A DNA stretch of 64,000 nucleotides from Apoderus coryli (Eukaryota; Arthropoda; Insecta; Coleoptera; Attelabidae), in contig OU452199.1 in assembly GCA_911728435.2 (NCBI GenBank), forward strand, positions 9,372,860 through 9,436,859. The letters run 5' to 3'. A program made the translations under genes and the position numbers. Shown here in pieces: positions 1 through 10,389 of the stretch (position 1 is the first letter of the stretch; the number at the start of each line of letters is the position of its first letter). The notes beneath the pieces were generated by a model, which saw nothing but the letters and a program-made list of their open reading frames with translations, was not told the DNA's origin and made no database searches.

Positions 1-7
1 ATATAGC

Positions 8-3000
8 ATGAAAGAATGGTTAGAAATTGCAAGTAGAAATAAAATCAGGTGCGCGTTAGATGACGAAGATATGATTCTTAAAGTGGGGGATGCATTGCAG
101 AAACGAGCTGCTCATTATTTTAGACAGTGGAAACCGAAAGAGCGAACTTGGGCCAACCTAGTTAGAGATCTTAGTAGTTCATTTCCAGTGGTGGGTACAC
201 CTTATTCTCGACATCATGTTATAACCACAGCGAGAAGCAGTGAATTTGATACGCTTTCTGAGTTTTGTCACGCAAAGTTACGTCAGATACAGAATATGCA
301 TGAGCTTGAATATCCGTGGATAGTTACACTTAGTATAATTGAAGGATGTTTGGATGACCCAGAGGCTAAGACTGCACTGCGATTAACAAAACCACCAAAT
401 GAAAGTGAATTAATTGTGCTTATCAGTGAACGAGATAATGAAAAACAGAGACAGCGTATTGATCGACAAACATTAAAAAACCAGGTTAATAGAAACTTTC
501 AAGCTGAGCGCATTCATCGAAGACACAGGTACGAGCCATATCCTAAAGAGCACGTTGTAACAAAAACTGCTAAATTCGCTGGAACTTGCTATGTTTGTGC
601 CAAACCAGGGCATAAATCATTTGAATGTAAAGAGAAACGCAAAAAACCAGATCCGTCCTCATATACAGTTAAAAATAGAGAGGTTACAACTAGTGTGTGT
701 GCTCATTGCAAAAAAACAGGACATACGGAGGAGAAGTGTTACTTCAAAGTTGGATTTCCAAATAAAAAATTGCCCGAATTTGAGAAGAAAACTTCTGGAA
801 AAATATTGCTTGTCAAAGGTCGGCGATGTCTGGATAAAATACCAATAGCCACAGCAATCAGTGAAAATAATAAGAAGTTTACTTATCTGTTGGATACAGG
901 AGCTGAAATTTCACTATTGCATGAACATGTTGCTAAAGAGCTGGATGCTACCATAGCTTATACAGAAAGGACGTTGAAAGGACTTGGTCAAGGCCTTACA
1001 CAAGTTAAAGGCTCTTGTATGCTCATAGTTACTCTGCCGCATGTTACATTAGAGGTTGAGTTTCTAATAGTTGCAGACGACACCATACCTGAGTTGGACG
1101 CCATTATTGGATGGGACGTTATCAGCAGACCTGGGCTTAGGTTGCTCAAGACAAATAATGGATTGGCCTTACAACATAATGCCGATGCAGAAGTACGATT
1201 TTTGCAACAAGTTGACATAAACCAACAACAAGCGTCAGGAATGGACGAGACAGTGAAAAGAAAGATAGAGGTTATGCTAAAACAAGCTATGGAAGAATCT
1301 CCACCAGCAGTAGTTACAGGACACTTGACAATAACTTTGAAAGATGACACTCCTGTTACTTACCGACCACGACCTCTGGCATATGCAGAAAGGGTACAGC
1401 TTAAGAAGATCATTGAAGAGCTCCTAAGTGAAAACATCATTCAGGAAAGTACATCTGAATATGCAAGCCCGATTGTCTTGGTTAAGAAAAAGAACGGGGA
1501 TCTTCGTCCCTGCGTCGATTACAGAGACCTCAATAAACGAGTTGTAAAAAATCCTTACCCTCTACCACGCATTCAGGATCAAATTGATGCACTAAGCACC
1601 GCCAAATACTTCAGCACACTGGACATGAAGTCAGGATTTCACCAAATTCTGGTGGAAAAGAAGTCAAGACATCTGCTTGCATTCATAACTCCAGATGGCC
1701 ATTATGAGTACAGGAGGATGCCATTTGGATTCGTGAACTCGCCCTCATGCTACCAGAAAGCAATCGATAAGGCTCTTGGAAAGCTAAAAGACAATATCGC
1801 TTTCGTATATTTAGATGATGTGTTAATCCCAAGTAAAACGGTTACAGAAGGACTAGAAAAACTTGAGCTAGTCCTACGAGCACTTTCGCACGCCGGATTT
1901 AGACTAAATCTAGAGAAATGTAGTTTCTTTCAAACTCGTACGGAATATTTGGGAGTTGTAATAGAAAACGGCACAGTGAAACCTAGCCCAAGAAAAGTGA
2001 TGGCACTACAACATACCACACCACCGAAGGATGTCAAAGGCGTACGACAACTGATGGGACTTGCTGGGTACTTCCGAAAGTTCATTCAAGGGTTTGCTAG
2101 CAAAACAGCGCCAATAACAGCACTATTAAAGAAAGATGTCGATTTCTCTTGGACAGCGGAATGTGAAGGCGTAAGACAGGATTTGATTACGCTGCTAATC
2201 AATGAACCTATTCTGCAGATATTTAACTTAAAATTTAAAACTGAGTTACACACCGATGCTAGTGCACTCGGTCTTGGAGCAATTCTGCTACAGACGAATG
2301 AGGAAAACCGTACCAGACCAGTTGCATACTACAGTCGAAGGACCACGGAGTGTGAGTCAAGATACCATTCCTATGATTTGGAAACACTGGCAATAGTGGC
2401 AGCAGTAGAACACTTTCGAGTATATCTGTATGGTAGAGAATTTACTATATATACCGATTGCAATTCCGTTAGAGCTACGGCGCTTAAAAAAGAACTTAAC
2501 CCACGAATAGCACGGTGGTGGGTTAAGTTGCAGGACTTCGACTTCACCATAGAATATCGCTCTGGTGTAAAGATGGCTCATGTGGATTATCTCAGTCGAA
2601 ATCCCCCTGGCAGAATTTTATTCATCAAAGGCAATAGAGATATCACAGACAAGACCATTTCCGAATGGCAGAAAGAAGATTCTTTTTGTCAAAATATAAT
2701 AACTTCCAAAGAATCCCACCAGGGCTACAGCTGTAAAGATGGCCTTGTATATTTTAATGATGGTTGTTACGTACCACAAGCAGCTCGACTCATGGTACTA
2801 AGAAATTATCATGATAATTCATCGCATCCTGGGTACGAAAAAATGTTGTCAGCTATGAAGGAAGATTTAAATTGGAAAGGTATGGCACGATGTGCAAAGA
2901 AGTTCGTACTAAACTGCAGGGACTGTCTGCAAGGAAAATCACACACAGGAAAAAGAAATGGGCTATGTCAGGCTCAGGAGAAGCCCAATGAAAAAATGCA

Positions 3001-3829
3001 CACGTGGCATGTTGACCACGCAGGCCCACTTGTCGCATCCAGAGGAAAGACACAAATTCTGGTTATAATAGATAGCTTCTCCAAATATGTGAAATTCTGT
3101 CCATTAAAAAAGAAGACTAGTGAGCATTCTATAGAAGCATTAAAAGAGGTATTCAAAGACTTAGGCAAGCCGAAAAGAATAATTGCAGACAGAGGACTTT
3201 CATTTCAAGCTGCTACTTTTAAGCAATTCTTGCAAGAAAACGGAATAGAACTGCACTTAGTGGCGACAGGCATTCCGAGAGGTAACGGACAGGTTGAACG
3301 AGTGATGAGGACCTTATTCAACATGATGAGAGCAACACTTAATCAAAGAAATGAAAAACAGTGGGTGAATGAGTTGCCTAAAATAGAAGAGAATTACAAT
3401 GCTCTTGTAAATAAGACAACGGGAGTAAGTCCTTATGAGTTAATGTTTGGCCAAAAAACAAGGTTGAGGGCAGTTCAAGATATGCTAAGAGAATTGCCAA
3501 AACCAAGTATGGCTAGCAATGAACAAAATGAAACAGTAAATAAGAGACTACAAAAAATGAGAGAGGAAATAATAAATCGAATGAATAAAACTAGAACAGT
3601 ATCAAAGCCGTTTCAAGTAGCTGACCATGTAGTTATTGAGGAAAGTCAAATAGGAGGTGGTAAATTGAAGGCAAGATACAAGGGACCATTTGAGATACTG
3701 AAGTGTCTGCCAAATGATAGATACGCACTGAAGAAGATTAATGGACAGCAAAGGATCACAGTGGCGGGTCAAGAACAGCTGAGGCTCTGGCCGTGTGCTA
3801 AAGCACAGATGGATGCTGTAACAGAATAA
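8..3829 (+). CDS. Ty3/gypsy Gag-Pol polyprotein (single ORF)
   Basis: A 1273-codon uninterrupted ORF. Order seen: a Gag-like N-terminus; two CCHC zinc knuckles (about residues 194-207 and 231-244); an aspartic protease with LLDTGAE (catalytic D296); a reverse transcriptase with YLDD at residues 601-604; RNase H with TDAS (D750); an integrase with an HHCC-type region (about 930-970) and catalytic residues D1003, D1061 and E1097, where the last two are exactly 35 residues apart (DD35E). The product would make cDNA in a particle and insert it into the genome. All catalytic residues I looked for are present, so this may be a young or functional copy. The frame is open to the window edge, so the ATG at base 8 may be internal. 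Gag and Pol share one frame, with no shift between them. I see no chromodomain. Confidence 0.93.
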   Translation: MKEWLEIASRNKIRCALDDEDMILKVGDALQKRAAHYFRQWKPKERTWANLVRDLSSSFPVVGTPYSRHHVITTARSSEFDTLSEFCHAKLRQIQNMHELEYPWIVTLSIIEGCLDDPEAKTALRLTKPPNESELIVLISERDNEKQRQRIDRQTLKNQVNRNFQAERIHRRHRYEPYPKEHVVTKTAKFAGTCYVCAKPGHKSFECKEKRKKPDPSSYTVKNREVTTSVCAHCKKTGHTEEKCYFKVGFPNKKLPEFEKKTSGKILLVKGRRCLDKIPIATAISENNKKFTYLLDTGAEISLLHEHVAKELDATIAYTERTLKGLGQGLTQVKGSCMLIVTLPHVTLEVEFLIVADDTIPELDAIIGWDVISRPGLRLLKTNNGLALQHNADAEVRFLQQVDINQQQASGMDETVKRKIEVMLKQAMEESPPAVVTGHLTITLKDDTPVTYRPRPLAYAERVQLKKIIEELLSENIIQESTSEYASPIVLVKKKNGDLRPCVDYRDLNKRVVKNPYPLPRIQDQIDALSTAKYFSTLDMKSGFHQILVEKKSRHLLAFITPDGHYEYRRMPFGFVNSPSCYQKAIDKALGKLKDNIAFVYLDDVLIPSKTVTEGLEKLELVLRALSHAGFRLNLEKCSFFQTRTEYLGVVIENGTVKPSPRKVMALQHTTPPKDVKGVRQLMGLAGYFRKFIQGFASKTAPITALLKKDVDFSWTAECEGVRQDLITLLINEPILQIFNLKFKTELHTDASALGLGAILLQTNEENRTRPVAYYSRRTTECESRYHSYDLETLAIVAAVEHFRVYLYGREFTIYTDCNSVRATALKKELNPRIARWWVKLQDFDFTIEYRSGVKMAHVDYLSRNPPGRILFIKGNRDITDKTISEWQKEDSFCQNIITSKESHQGYSCKDGLVYFNDGCYVPQAARLMVLRNYHDNSSHPGYEKMLSAMKEDLNWKGMARCAKKFVLNCRDCLQGKSHTGKRNGLCQAQEKPNEKMHTWHVDHAGPLVASRGKTQILVIIDSFSKYVKFCPLKKKTSEHSIEALKEVFKDLGKPKRIIADRGLSFQAATFKQFLQENGIELHLVATGIPRGNGQVERVMRTLFNMMRATLNQRNEKQWVNELPKIEENYNALVNKTTGVSPYELMFGQKTRLRAVQDMLRELPKPSMASNEQNETVNKRLQKMREEIINRMNKTRTVSKPFQVADHVVIEESQIGGGKLKARYKGPFEILKCLPNDRYALKKINGQQRITVAGQEQLRLWPCAKAQMDAVTE

Positions 3830-3840
3830 ACTTTTTAAAA

Positions 3841-4700
3841 TTTGATGGCTGCGGTCATTCATAAAACGGACTGCGGTCCATATAAAACTAAAATTTGATG
3901 GCTGCGGTCATTCATAAAACGGACTGCGGTCCATATAAAACTAAAATTTGATGGCTGCGGTCATTCATAAAACGGACTGCGGTCCATATAAAACTAAAAT
4001 TTGATGACTGCGGTCATTCATAAAACGGACTGCGGTCCATATAAAACTAAAATTTGATGACTGCGGTCATTCATAAAAAGGACTGCGGTCCATATAAAAC
4101 TAAAATTTGATGACTGCGGTCATTCATAAAAAGGACTGCGGTCCATATAAAACTAAAATTTGATGGCTGCGGTCATTCATAAAACGGACTGCGGTCCATA
4201 TAAAACTAAAATTTGATGGCTGCGGTCATTCATAAAACGGACTGCGGTCCATATAAAACTAAAATTTGATGACTGCGGTCATTCATAAAAAGGACTGCGG
4301 TCCATATAAAACTAAAATTTGATGACTGCGGTCATTCATAAAAAGGACTGCGGTCCATATAAAACTAAAATTTGATGACTGCGGTCATTCATAAAAAGGA
4401 CTGCGGTCCATATAAAACTAAAATTTTGATGGCTGCGGTCATGCATAAAAAGGGCTGCGGTCTATATAAAAATAAACTTTTTAAAATTTGATGGCTGCGG
4501 TCATTCATAAAAAGGACTGCGGTCCATATAAAACTAAACTTTTTAACATTTGATGGCTGCGGTCATGAATAAAAAGGGCTGCGGTCTATATAAAACTAAA
4601 ATTTGATGGCTGCGGTTTTGAATAAGAAGGGATGTGGTCCACCTAAAACTGAACTTTTAAACTTGATGGGCTTCAATAATGACTAAAAAGGGGCTGCGGT
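3841..4700 (+). repeat. 53-bp tandem array in the gypsy 3' region
   Basis: Eleven clean units of exactly 53 bp run from 3841 to about 4423. Each has two similar half-motifs, GCTGCGGTC or GACTGCGGTC near the start and GGACTGCGGTCC in the middle. Units alternate between small variants (GGCTGCGG/GACTGCGG and AAAACGG/AAAAAGG), which suggests duplication in blocks. Four or five longer, diverged units follow to about 4700. The array begins 12 bases after the polyprotein stop, so it belongs to the 3' untranslated part of the retrotransposon. Confidence 0.9.
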
Positions 4701-4832
4701 CCACATGAAATCTAAAGGCTAATCGACTGCGGTTAAACCATTTGATTTGAAGGCCTGCTCTTTTCAGAAAAGAGCCGCTTTTCATATTTTCTTACAGGAT
4801 AGTTCGAGGACGAACCATGGGCAGGAAGGCCG

Positions 4833-5182
4833 TGTTAGATACAACATAAATGATAAGAGACAATAACCACGGCGACAGCCATCTAGACCAAGTACATAGG
4901 CAGGTACTGAAAAACCGGATTGCAGCTGCAGATGCCGGCATATTATTGTCGTCTCCCTTTTGCCCATATTATATCAGATGTTATGTACAAAATAGTTTTT
5001 CAATATACATAGGCTGTTTATGCGTATTGTATCTTCATATAATACAGTCGCTAGTTGAGTTTGGTATATTATACACGTTATTAATGCTTGTGACGCTATG
5101 AATGTTATGTGCTAAAATTGATATTAAAGAGTATAAAATTGGTTTTCGTGTTTCTGTTTATAAATTAAAGTAAATATTAACA
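4833..5182 (+). repeat. Possible 3' LTR of the gypsy element
   Basis: A segment starting TGTTAGATAC and ending TTAACA would be about 350 bp. It is preceded by a partly purine-rich stretch (GGGCAGGAAGGCC) that could be the polypurine tract. The matching 5' LTR is outside the window, so the boundaries rest only on TG...CA ends and position. The segment could equally be a plain 3' flank. Confidence 0.25.
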
Positions 5183-5930
5183 AAATCTATCATATATTAT
5201 GTATATATATATATATAGGCTAAAATAATGATGGGTGATAACGAAAAAGTAATTTTTCTTACCATGATAAATGTTATAATAACTTCATATTTCATGTCAG
5301 ATTTATAGCATAAATCTAAAATGCAACAGATACTTTTTGATTTGATATGACATAAAATAATGAAATAATATGGCAATATTATTAATGACCAGAGGTGGAT
5401 CAGAGACAGCGCAACTTTATGATTTTCTAAATGCGAGGGAGGAATATTTGCTATGTCTTGGAACATGTTATTCTAAGTATCAGGTTTCCAGATATATTAG
5501 TGATGAAAATTTTAAACATAACATAATACATTGCTCTTTGGTGGTTAAGCAATGCTTTACTTTTTTCATTTTATGAATTGTAACTGTTTCCTAATGGTTG
5601 TAGCCTGCCCCTTTTTGGATTGGGTTAATATTAAACCTTTTGGATGATTATAAGGGTTACTAACCTATATTTTTCTGCAAGCATAATATTTTATTTTTTA
5701 TAATTTTGGATACTAGAAATTCGCTTACCTAAGTAACAAAATTATCTCTTATTAAGTTGCGTAAAACACTAATTTGTAAAATTCTGACGCAATTTGGAAT
5801 TGTGATGCCATTTCAAGAGAAAAACAAGTATAGAAAGAAATAGCGACAGGTGTTTATTATAAATTGTAGGTGCATTAATATTCTTTATTTTCTACTATTC
5901 TTGAAAGTCGTCTTGAACCTTATTATTTAA
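5183..5930. other. Unannotated AT-rich stretch
   Basis: It contains a short TA repeat near 5201-5216. The only ORFs are short and lack recognisable motifs. Nothing else seen. Confidence 0.5.
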
Positions 5931-6321
5931 TTTTTTTTACTAGTCGATTTTCTTGGGAATGAGGTTCAGATGAAACTAGTTTTTTGAAATAATATTTATT
6001 TCATGTCATATCTTTCGTACAACGTTTCGACAACATTACGTTGTCTTCTTCAGGCAACAGAATCTTCTTTTTTTTTTTTTTATTTTTTTTTTTATAATTT
6101 CTTAAAACATCTTTTCATTAGATTAAGGTCTTGGTCAAAATGAAAAGATGTAAGAAATTATAGAAATTATAAAAAAAAAAAGAAGATTCTGTTGCCTGAA
6201 GAAGACAACGTAATGTTGCCGAAACGTTGTACGAAAGATATGACATGAAATAAATATTATTTAAAAAAACTAGTTTCATCTGGACCTCATTCCCAAGAAA
6301 ATCGACTAGTAAAAAAAAAAA
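5931..6321. repeat. 391-bp foldback (near-perfect inverted repeat)
   Basis: Two arms of about 190 bp (5931 to about 6115 and 6135-6321) are reverse complements with only a few differences. The loop near 6120-6135 is flanked by CATCTTTTCAT/ATGAAAAGATG. Both tips carry ACTAGTCGATTTTC. Each arm contains a CTGAAGA box, a GACAAC...GTTGTC hairpin and GAAAC, in that order when read outward from the centre (minus strand 6053-6024; plus strand 6196-6225). This resembles a hammerhead ribozyme core with one extra base before stem II. The element could be a head-to-head pair of Penelope-like termini or a MITE. Confidence 0.85.
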
Positions 6322-6390
6322 TATTTCCTACTTACGTATAATTGCAAATGACATGCATTAACAAACATATCAATAGCTCACATACTGGGT

Positions 6391-7648
6391 GTACCAAACA
6401 GTCATTAAACCCATGGTTACATACGCCTGATTAGTATGGTGGACAAAAGTTAATATTAAGCATACACAATGCCGTCTTCAAAAGATGCAACGGCTTGCAT
6501 GTTTAGGAATAACAGGGGCAATGCGAACTTGCCCCACATCAGCGATGGAAACGTTGCTGCATCTAATACCTTTGCCTGTCCTAGTCAAAAAAGAGGCAGC
6601 AATTATTGCTCTGAAACTGGCACAGGTAATGGAATACAAATCTGGCGATCTAGAGGGACACATGGGAATCCTGAATCTAATACCTTTGGATTCAGGAAGA
6701 AAACCGTCGGACGCTTTGCCACGCAAACATGATTTTGAAATCCAGCTTGAAGTGGTCATTGCAGACCGTCAAAATTGGCTAAATGGGGAACCACGATTCC
6801 CAGAAAACACATCCGTCTGGTATACGGACGGTTCAAAAGGAATAGAAGGGAACACAGGCATGGGAGTATACGGGCCAAATGGCAGGCTCTCTGAATCTCT
6901 CGGGAAAAGTCCCACTATATTCCAAGCAGAGATCAACGCTATTAATCGTTGTGCTCAAGAATGCCTGCAGAGAGGCATCCTGGAACGGCAGATCAAAATT
7001 ATGTCAGACAGTTAAGCTGCGTTAAAAGCACTGAGGTCTTACACCTTCACGTCAAAGCTAGCATGGGAATGCAAACAGACCCTAAAGCAAAAGGCAGCTC
7101 AGGGGAAAAAGATTACTCTGACATGGGTGCCAGGACATGAAGGCATAGAGGGGAACGAAGCGGCGGACCAACTTGCAAAAGAGGGCGTAAACGCTCCGTT
7201 CTGCGGCCCGGAACCCATCTTTCGCCTTCCAAAAAGCCATATGAAGGAAGAACTTCGGAGATGGGAAAAGGAACAACTTAAGTCCTACTGGAGAAACACT
7301 CCAGGCCTAAGACAATCAAAAAGGTTTATCAAACCTTCAGAGGCCAACGCAGGGAAGCTTATCCAACTGGAGAGAAGCAACCTAAGGCGAATTACAGGCC
7401 TTTTTACGGGACACCACCCAGTGAAGTACCATCTCAAAAAGATGGGCCTAACCGAGGACGACACTTGTCGGTTTTGCAAAGACGCAACAGAGACAACAGA
7501 ACACGTGCTCTGCGAATGCATGGCACTTTTCTGCAAAAGGCTAAAACACCTTGGAGGGGTGACCCTAACACCCGACGAGACAAGGAATTTAGCCTCCAGA
7601 GAAATCATCAACTTTATGAAAAGTGTGGGACAGCTGGGCAATTCATAG
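6391..7648 (+). pseudogene. Non-LTR retrotransposon 3' end (RT C-terminus and RNase H), broken
   Basis: One frame reads from about 6391 to the stop at 7648 with two internal stops, TGA 6428-6430 and TAA 7013-7015. The start matches the region after the RT fingers/palm in R1/I/LOA-like elements (MQRLACLGITGAMRT, then an LL...L region). RNase H follows: YTDGSKG (first catalytic D), FQAEINAIN (E), MSDS just before the second stop, and WVPGHEGIEGNEAADQLAKE. The C-terminus has the cysteine/histidine cluster CRFCKDATETTEHVLCEC usual for this group. The upstream RT, endonuclease and ORF1 are missing, which is the usual 5' truncation. The copy is dead but only lightly decayed. The exact clade is not certain. 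Confidence 0.85.
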
Positions 7649-7659
7649 ATTAGAGTCAT

Positions 7660-8635
7660 TCACAAAAGATCTTCTGCAGGTCGAAGTGAGGGGAGGCCAA
7701 ACCGCCTAAACGATTCCGAAAAACAATCTACAATCTACAGCATATCAATAACAACAGTAGCTATTATTTGCGGGCGTTACATAGATTTCTTATAACTCCC
7801 GGCTAAAATGTCAACTCATTTAATTAAAATTAAAAGAGAAAAGTTTATTCATTATTTTTCTATGAAATTTGCACCTGCATAATTGTTAACTGACAGAAAC
7901 ATACAGAAAACTTTTCACGCCCAATAATACTGTACAATGTTATAATTTTACCTGATTTTATTTAATACAAAATTAAAGAAACACGTTTTTATCGGAAGAG
8001 GATTTATTTCAGAAGACAATTAAAAATACAAATTATATGAATTTAATTTAAGCTGACTTACATTATTCCCTATTCACCATTGTCTGGCACTGTGTAATTT
8101 ATAAATAACACCGTGATTTAAAGCAACATAAACCAATTTTATTACGTTTGTTCTGTCTCTTCATAGTTTAGAATTCCCAATTGATGCAACAAACAACCTA
8201 ACAAGTTGTCCATGATAAAAATAAAACTCCAATTCTCCGAGCTTATGAGGAGATTGCAAAGTTTTTGTTTGTGAAAACGTACACATTTTATTACATTTTA
8301 TGTTCTCACTTTTTATTCATATATTGAGCTACATACATAATTTAAAATTTAATTCTATTACGAAAAGTTTATATACTTAAATGTCTCTTCCAAAAATCTT
8401 GGTTTTCGATTTAGGGGTGGGGAAGTTTATTTTCCCAATTTTTTTTTTAAATCGTTTGTAAAAAAGATGTGAGGTACATCATTTTTGTACTTTGACTACG
8501 TGAATAAATAGGTTTAGTTATTTGTGCTAATGTGTAATAGCAAAAGCATAGTTTTGTTTCCCAAAGCCACCAACATAAAAGAAATAAAACACAAATTTCT
8601 TCAGCCCGGTCATACACGAACAAGCTGTTAAATGT
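7660..8635. other. Unannotated AT-rich stretch
   Basis: Its first ~90 bases are probably the 3' UTR of the preceding non-LTR fragment. I find no coding signal or repeat in the rest. Confidence 0.4.
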
Positions 8636-8808
8636 ACTAAACTAAAACACGTTTTACTACTTCACCAAAAAACTTTTTTTATTCTTGACGCGCGTTTCGC
8701 TAACAATGTCAGCATCCTCAGGAGAGAAGTAAATCTCAGTTAGCGAAACGCGCGTCGAGAATAAAAAAAGTTTTTTGGTGCAGTGGTAAAACATGTTTTA
8801 GTTTAGTG
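8636..8808. repeat. 173-bp foldback element
   Basis: The arms of about 70 bp (8636-8705 and 8740-8808) are reverse complements, running outward through GCGAAACGCGCGTC, AATAAAAAAAGTTTTTTGG and TAGTTTAGT. On the minus strand, 8721-8694 reads CTGAGGA, one U, a 6-bp hairpin (GCTGAC/GTTAGC, loop ATT), then GAAACGCGCGTC. This is a hammerhead-like core with a palindromic stem III ending in a GUC triplet. The right arm lacks the CTGAGGA half. Confidence 0.8.
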
Positions 8809-8986
8809 TTCTACGCCAAAGGTTCTACTCATTGAGTATGTTAAATAATGTTTTTTTTTCTGAGCTCGTTGTGTGTAATAATAATGAACTTTATTTAAAC
8901 CTAATTTATTTACACTTAATAACTAAACACTTAAACAAACTAATAACTCAAACGAACTATATGTATTTTCATTATTTATTTATACT

Positions 8987-9826
8987 ACAAAAGTCATTGA
9001 GGGTTGTATTTCAAAATAAAAAAATTTCAAAATAAAATAAAAAAAAAAATCAAAAAAACTATTGCCAGAGCATTCGAACCCCTAACCTTTCGCATGCGAA
9101 GCGAACACTCTACCAATGACGTCACAGAAACCTGATAACAAATATTGAATTTTATTTTTAATAATATTATATACCTAAAAATACTGGAAAACTTAAAAAA
9201 AATATACAAAAAACTTCAAATTAAATTTTTTTTGAAACATTTTTTAACCACCCTGTGCAATAATTTCATAAAACAAACTAAAAAACTAAAAAAATCTGAA
9301 AATTTTTCTATCTATCACGTTCTACCGTACCTAAATATATTGAAGATAAATAGAAACATTTTTGAGTTACCCCGTAGATCACCTCTAGGAGCTTCTAGTT
9401 TAACTTTCAAAGAAATCTTGAATTGACATCTAAAGAAATCAAAAAATTATTCAATATATTACTTTTTTCTCCTTAAGAAAATAAAGAAATACATTTTTGA
9501 CTCACCCCGTATATAAATTTAAAGTTTATGCTAAAAATTGACTACGGTATCTTTCTATTTTTAAATCGTTGGTTTAACCAGATGTTCAAATAACGTTAAC
9601 GTTAATAGCGGTGGACGTTATTTTTTAGAACTACCATATCTCTCTATTTTGAGATTCGTTGGTTGCAGTAATTATTCTACCATATCTCTCTATTTTGAAA
9701 TTCGTTGGTTTGTCATAATTTGGAAATATTTTTTTCTAACGTTGGTCTCACTTATTTTACTAATAATTTGCTTGACAGTTACCTTTTGTGTGCGGTAGCT
9801 GTCACAGTTTATATGAAATTTGGAAT
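8987..9826 (+). repeat. Dispersed repeat, copy A
   Basis: Shares a series of blocks, in the same order and orientation, with copy B (41296-42365). These include the start ACAAAAGTCATTGAGGGTT, the block GAAACATTTTTTAACCACCC, the block TTTTTGACTCACCCCGTATA, tandem units of ATCTCTCTATTTTGAAATTC, and an end containing TGTCACAGTTTA. The two copies differ in internal length and in the insert at 9059-9125. No coding capacity is visible, so this is a nonautonomous element of unknown class. Confidence 0.8.
9059..9125 (-). other. tRNA-Ala(CGC)-like sequence (tRNA relic or SINE head)
   Basis: On the minus strand there is an A-box-like CATTGGTAGAGTG (9118-9106) and an anticodon arm TTCGC-TTCGCAT-GCGAA (9105-9089), whose 7-base loop places CGC as anticodon. 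A B-box GGGGTTCGAATGC (9082-9070) and a T-rich stretch follow. The D-arm and acceptor stem do not pair well, so this is not a working tRNA. Copy B of the host repeat lacks it at this point. Confidence 0.6.
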
Positions 9827-10199
9827 AGTGATATTTATAAAAGGAACGTAGTAGGTATGTGTGAAGTGAGTCATATTTTTAAAGATTAACACTTTTTCAA
9901 TAGAATTTACGATTGGGTACGTTTTTCTTACATACGATTGTGATTAAAAATATACGAAATTGCTTGTCCCATATGTTTTGCTAAGAATATAATCATGAAA
10001 ATGGGTTTCAAAAAAAAAATCGACAAATTCCAATATAGTTGCATCTCTCGTTTCACGTCATAATTTGGTTTTGGTAATATGTTTTTACTAACACGACAGA
10101 CCAATTGCTTGTGTCAAATAGTTTATTATTATTTTCTTTGTTTACATTAATAGTCTAAAAGTTTTCGGCATATAATATAGTAAAAAACATTAATGGATA

Positions 10200-10377
10200 G
10201 GGAATCATGGATCTATGGAAGTTTGCAGAACGAGAGCACCGGACTTGATGCCCATAGATTTCTATCTTTGGGGAAGAATGTTGTAGGAGACAATTCAAAA
10301 TGCTTTTTCCACAATAACCAAACTTGAGCTGGGATGTGCAGTAAATGAAAACGGTGGACGATTTGAACACACGTTAT
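10200..10377 (+). pseudogene. Transposase C-terminal remnant (Tc1/mariner superfamily)
   Basis: One frame reads RAPDLMPIDFYLWGRML, then a stop, then a tail with GGRFEHTL before the terminal stop. The PDLxPxDFxLWG motif holds the last catalytic D of insect Tc1/mariner-type transposases. Only the last ~60 codons survive, with at least one internal stop. No terminal repeats were found. Confidence 0.6.
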
Positions 10378-10389
10378 AAATGTTTGTCT

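Larger units (their letters stand above)
1..5182 (+). mobile_element. Ty3/gypsy LTR retrotransposon, 5' part outside the window
   Basis: The parts in order are a gag-pol ORF (8-3829), a 53-bp tandem array (3841 to about 4700) and a possible 3' LTR (4833-5182). The domain order protease, reverse transcriptase, RNase H, integrase is the Ty3/gypsy order and differs from Ty1/copia, where integrase precedes reverse transcriptase. No envelope-like ORF follows pol. The 5' LTR and primer-binding site would lie upstream of base 1, so the element cannot be closed here. The right edge at 5182 is inferred and weak. Confidence 0.65.

Noticed and set aside
988..1350. 120-codon minus-strand ORF inside the gypsy polyprotein
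   Set aside because: A shadow of the real frame, with no motif of its own. The same holds for minus-strand ORFs at 2357-3168.
9027..9209. 60-codon minus-strand ORF across the tRNA-like insert
   Set aside because: It reads through the tRNA-like sequence and AT-rich repeat. No protein similarity.
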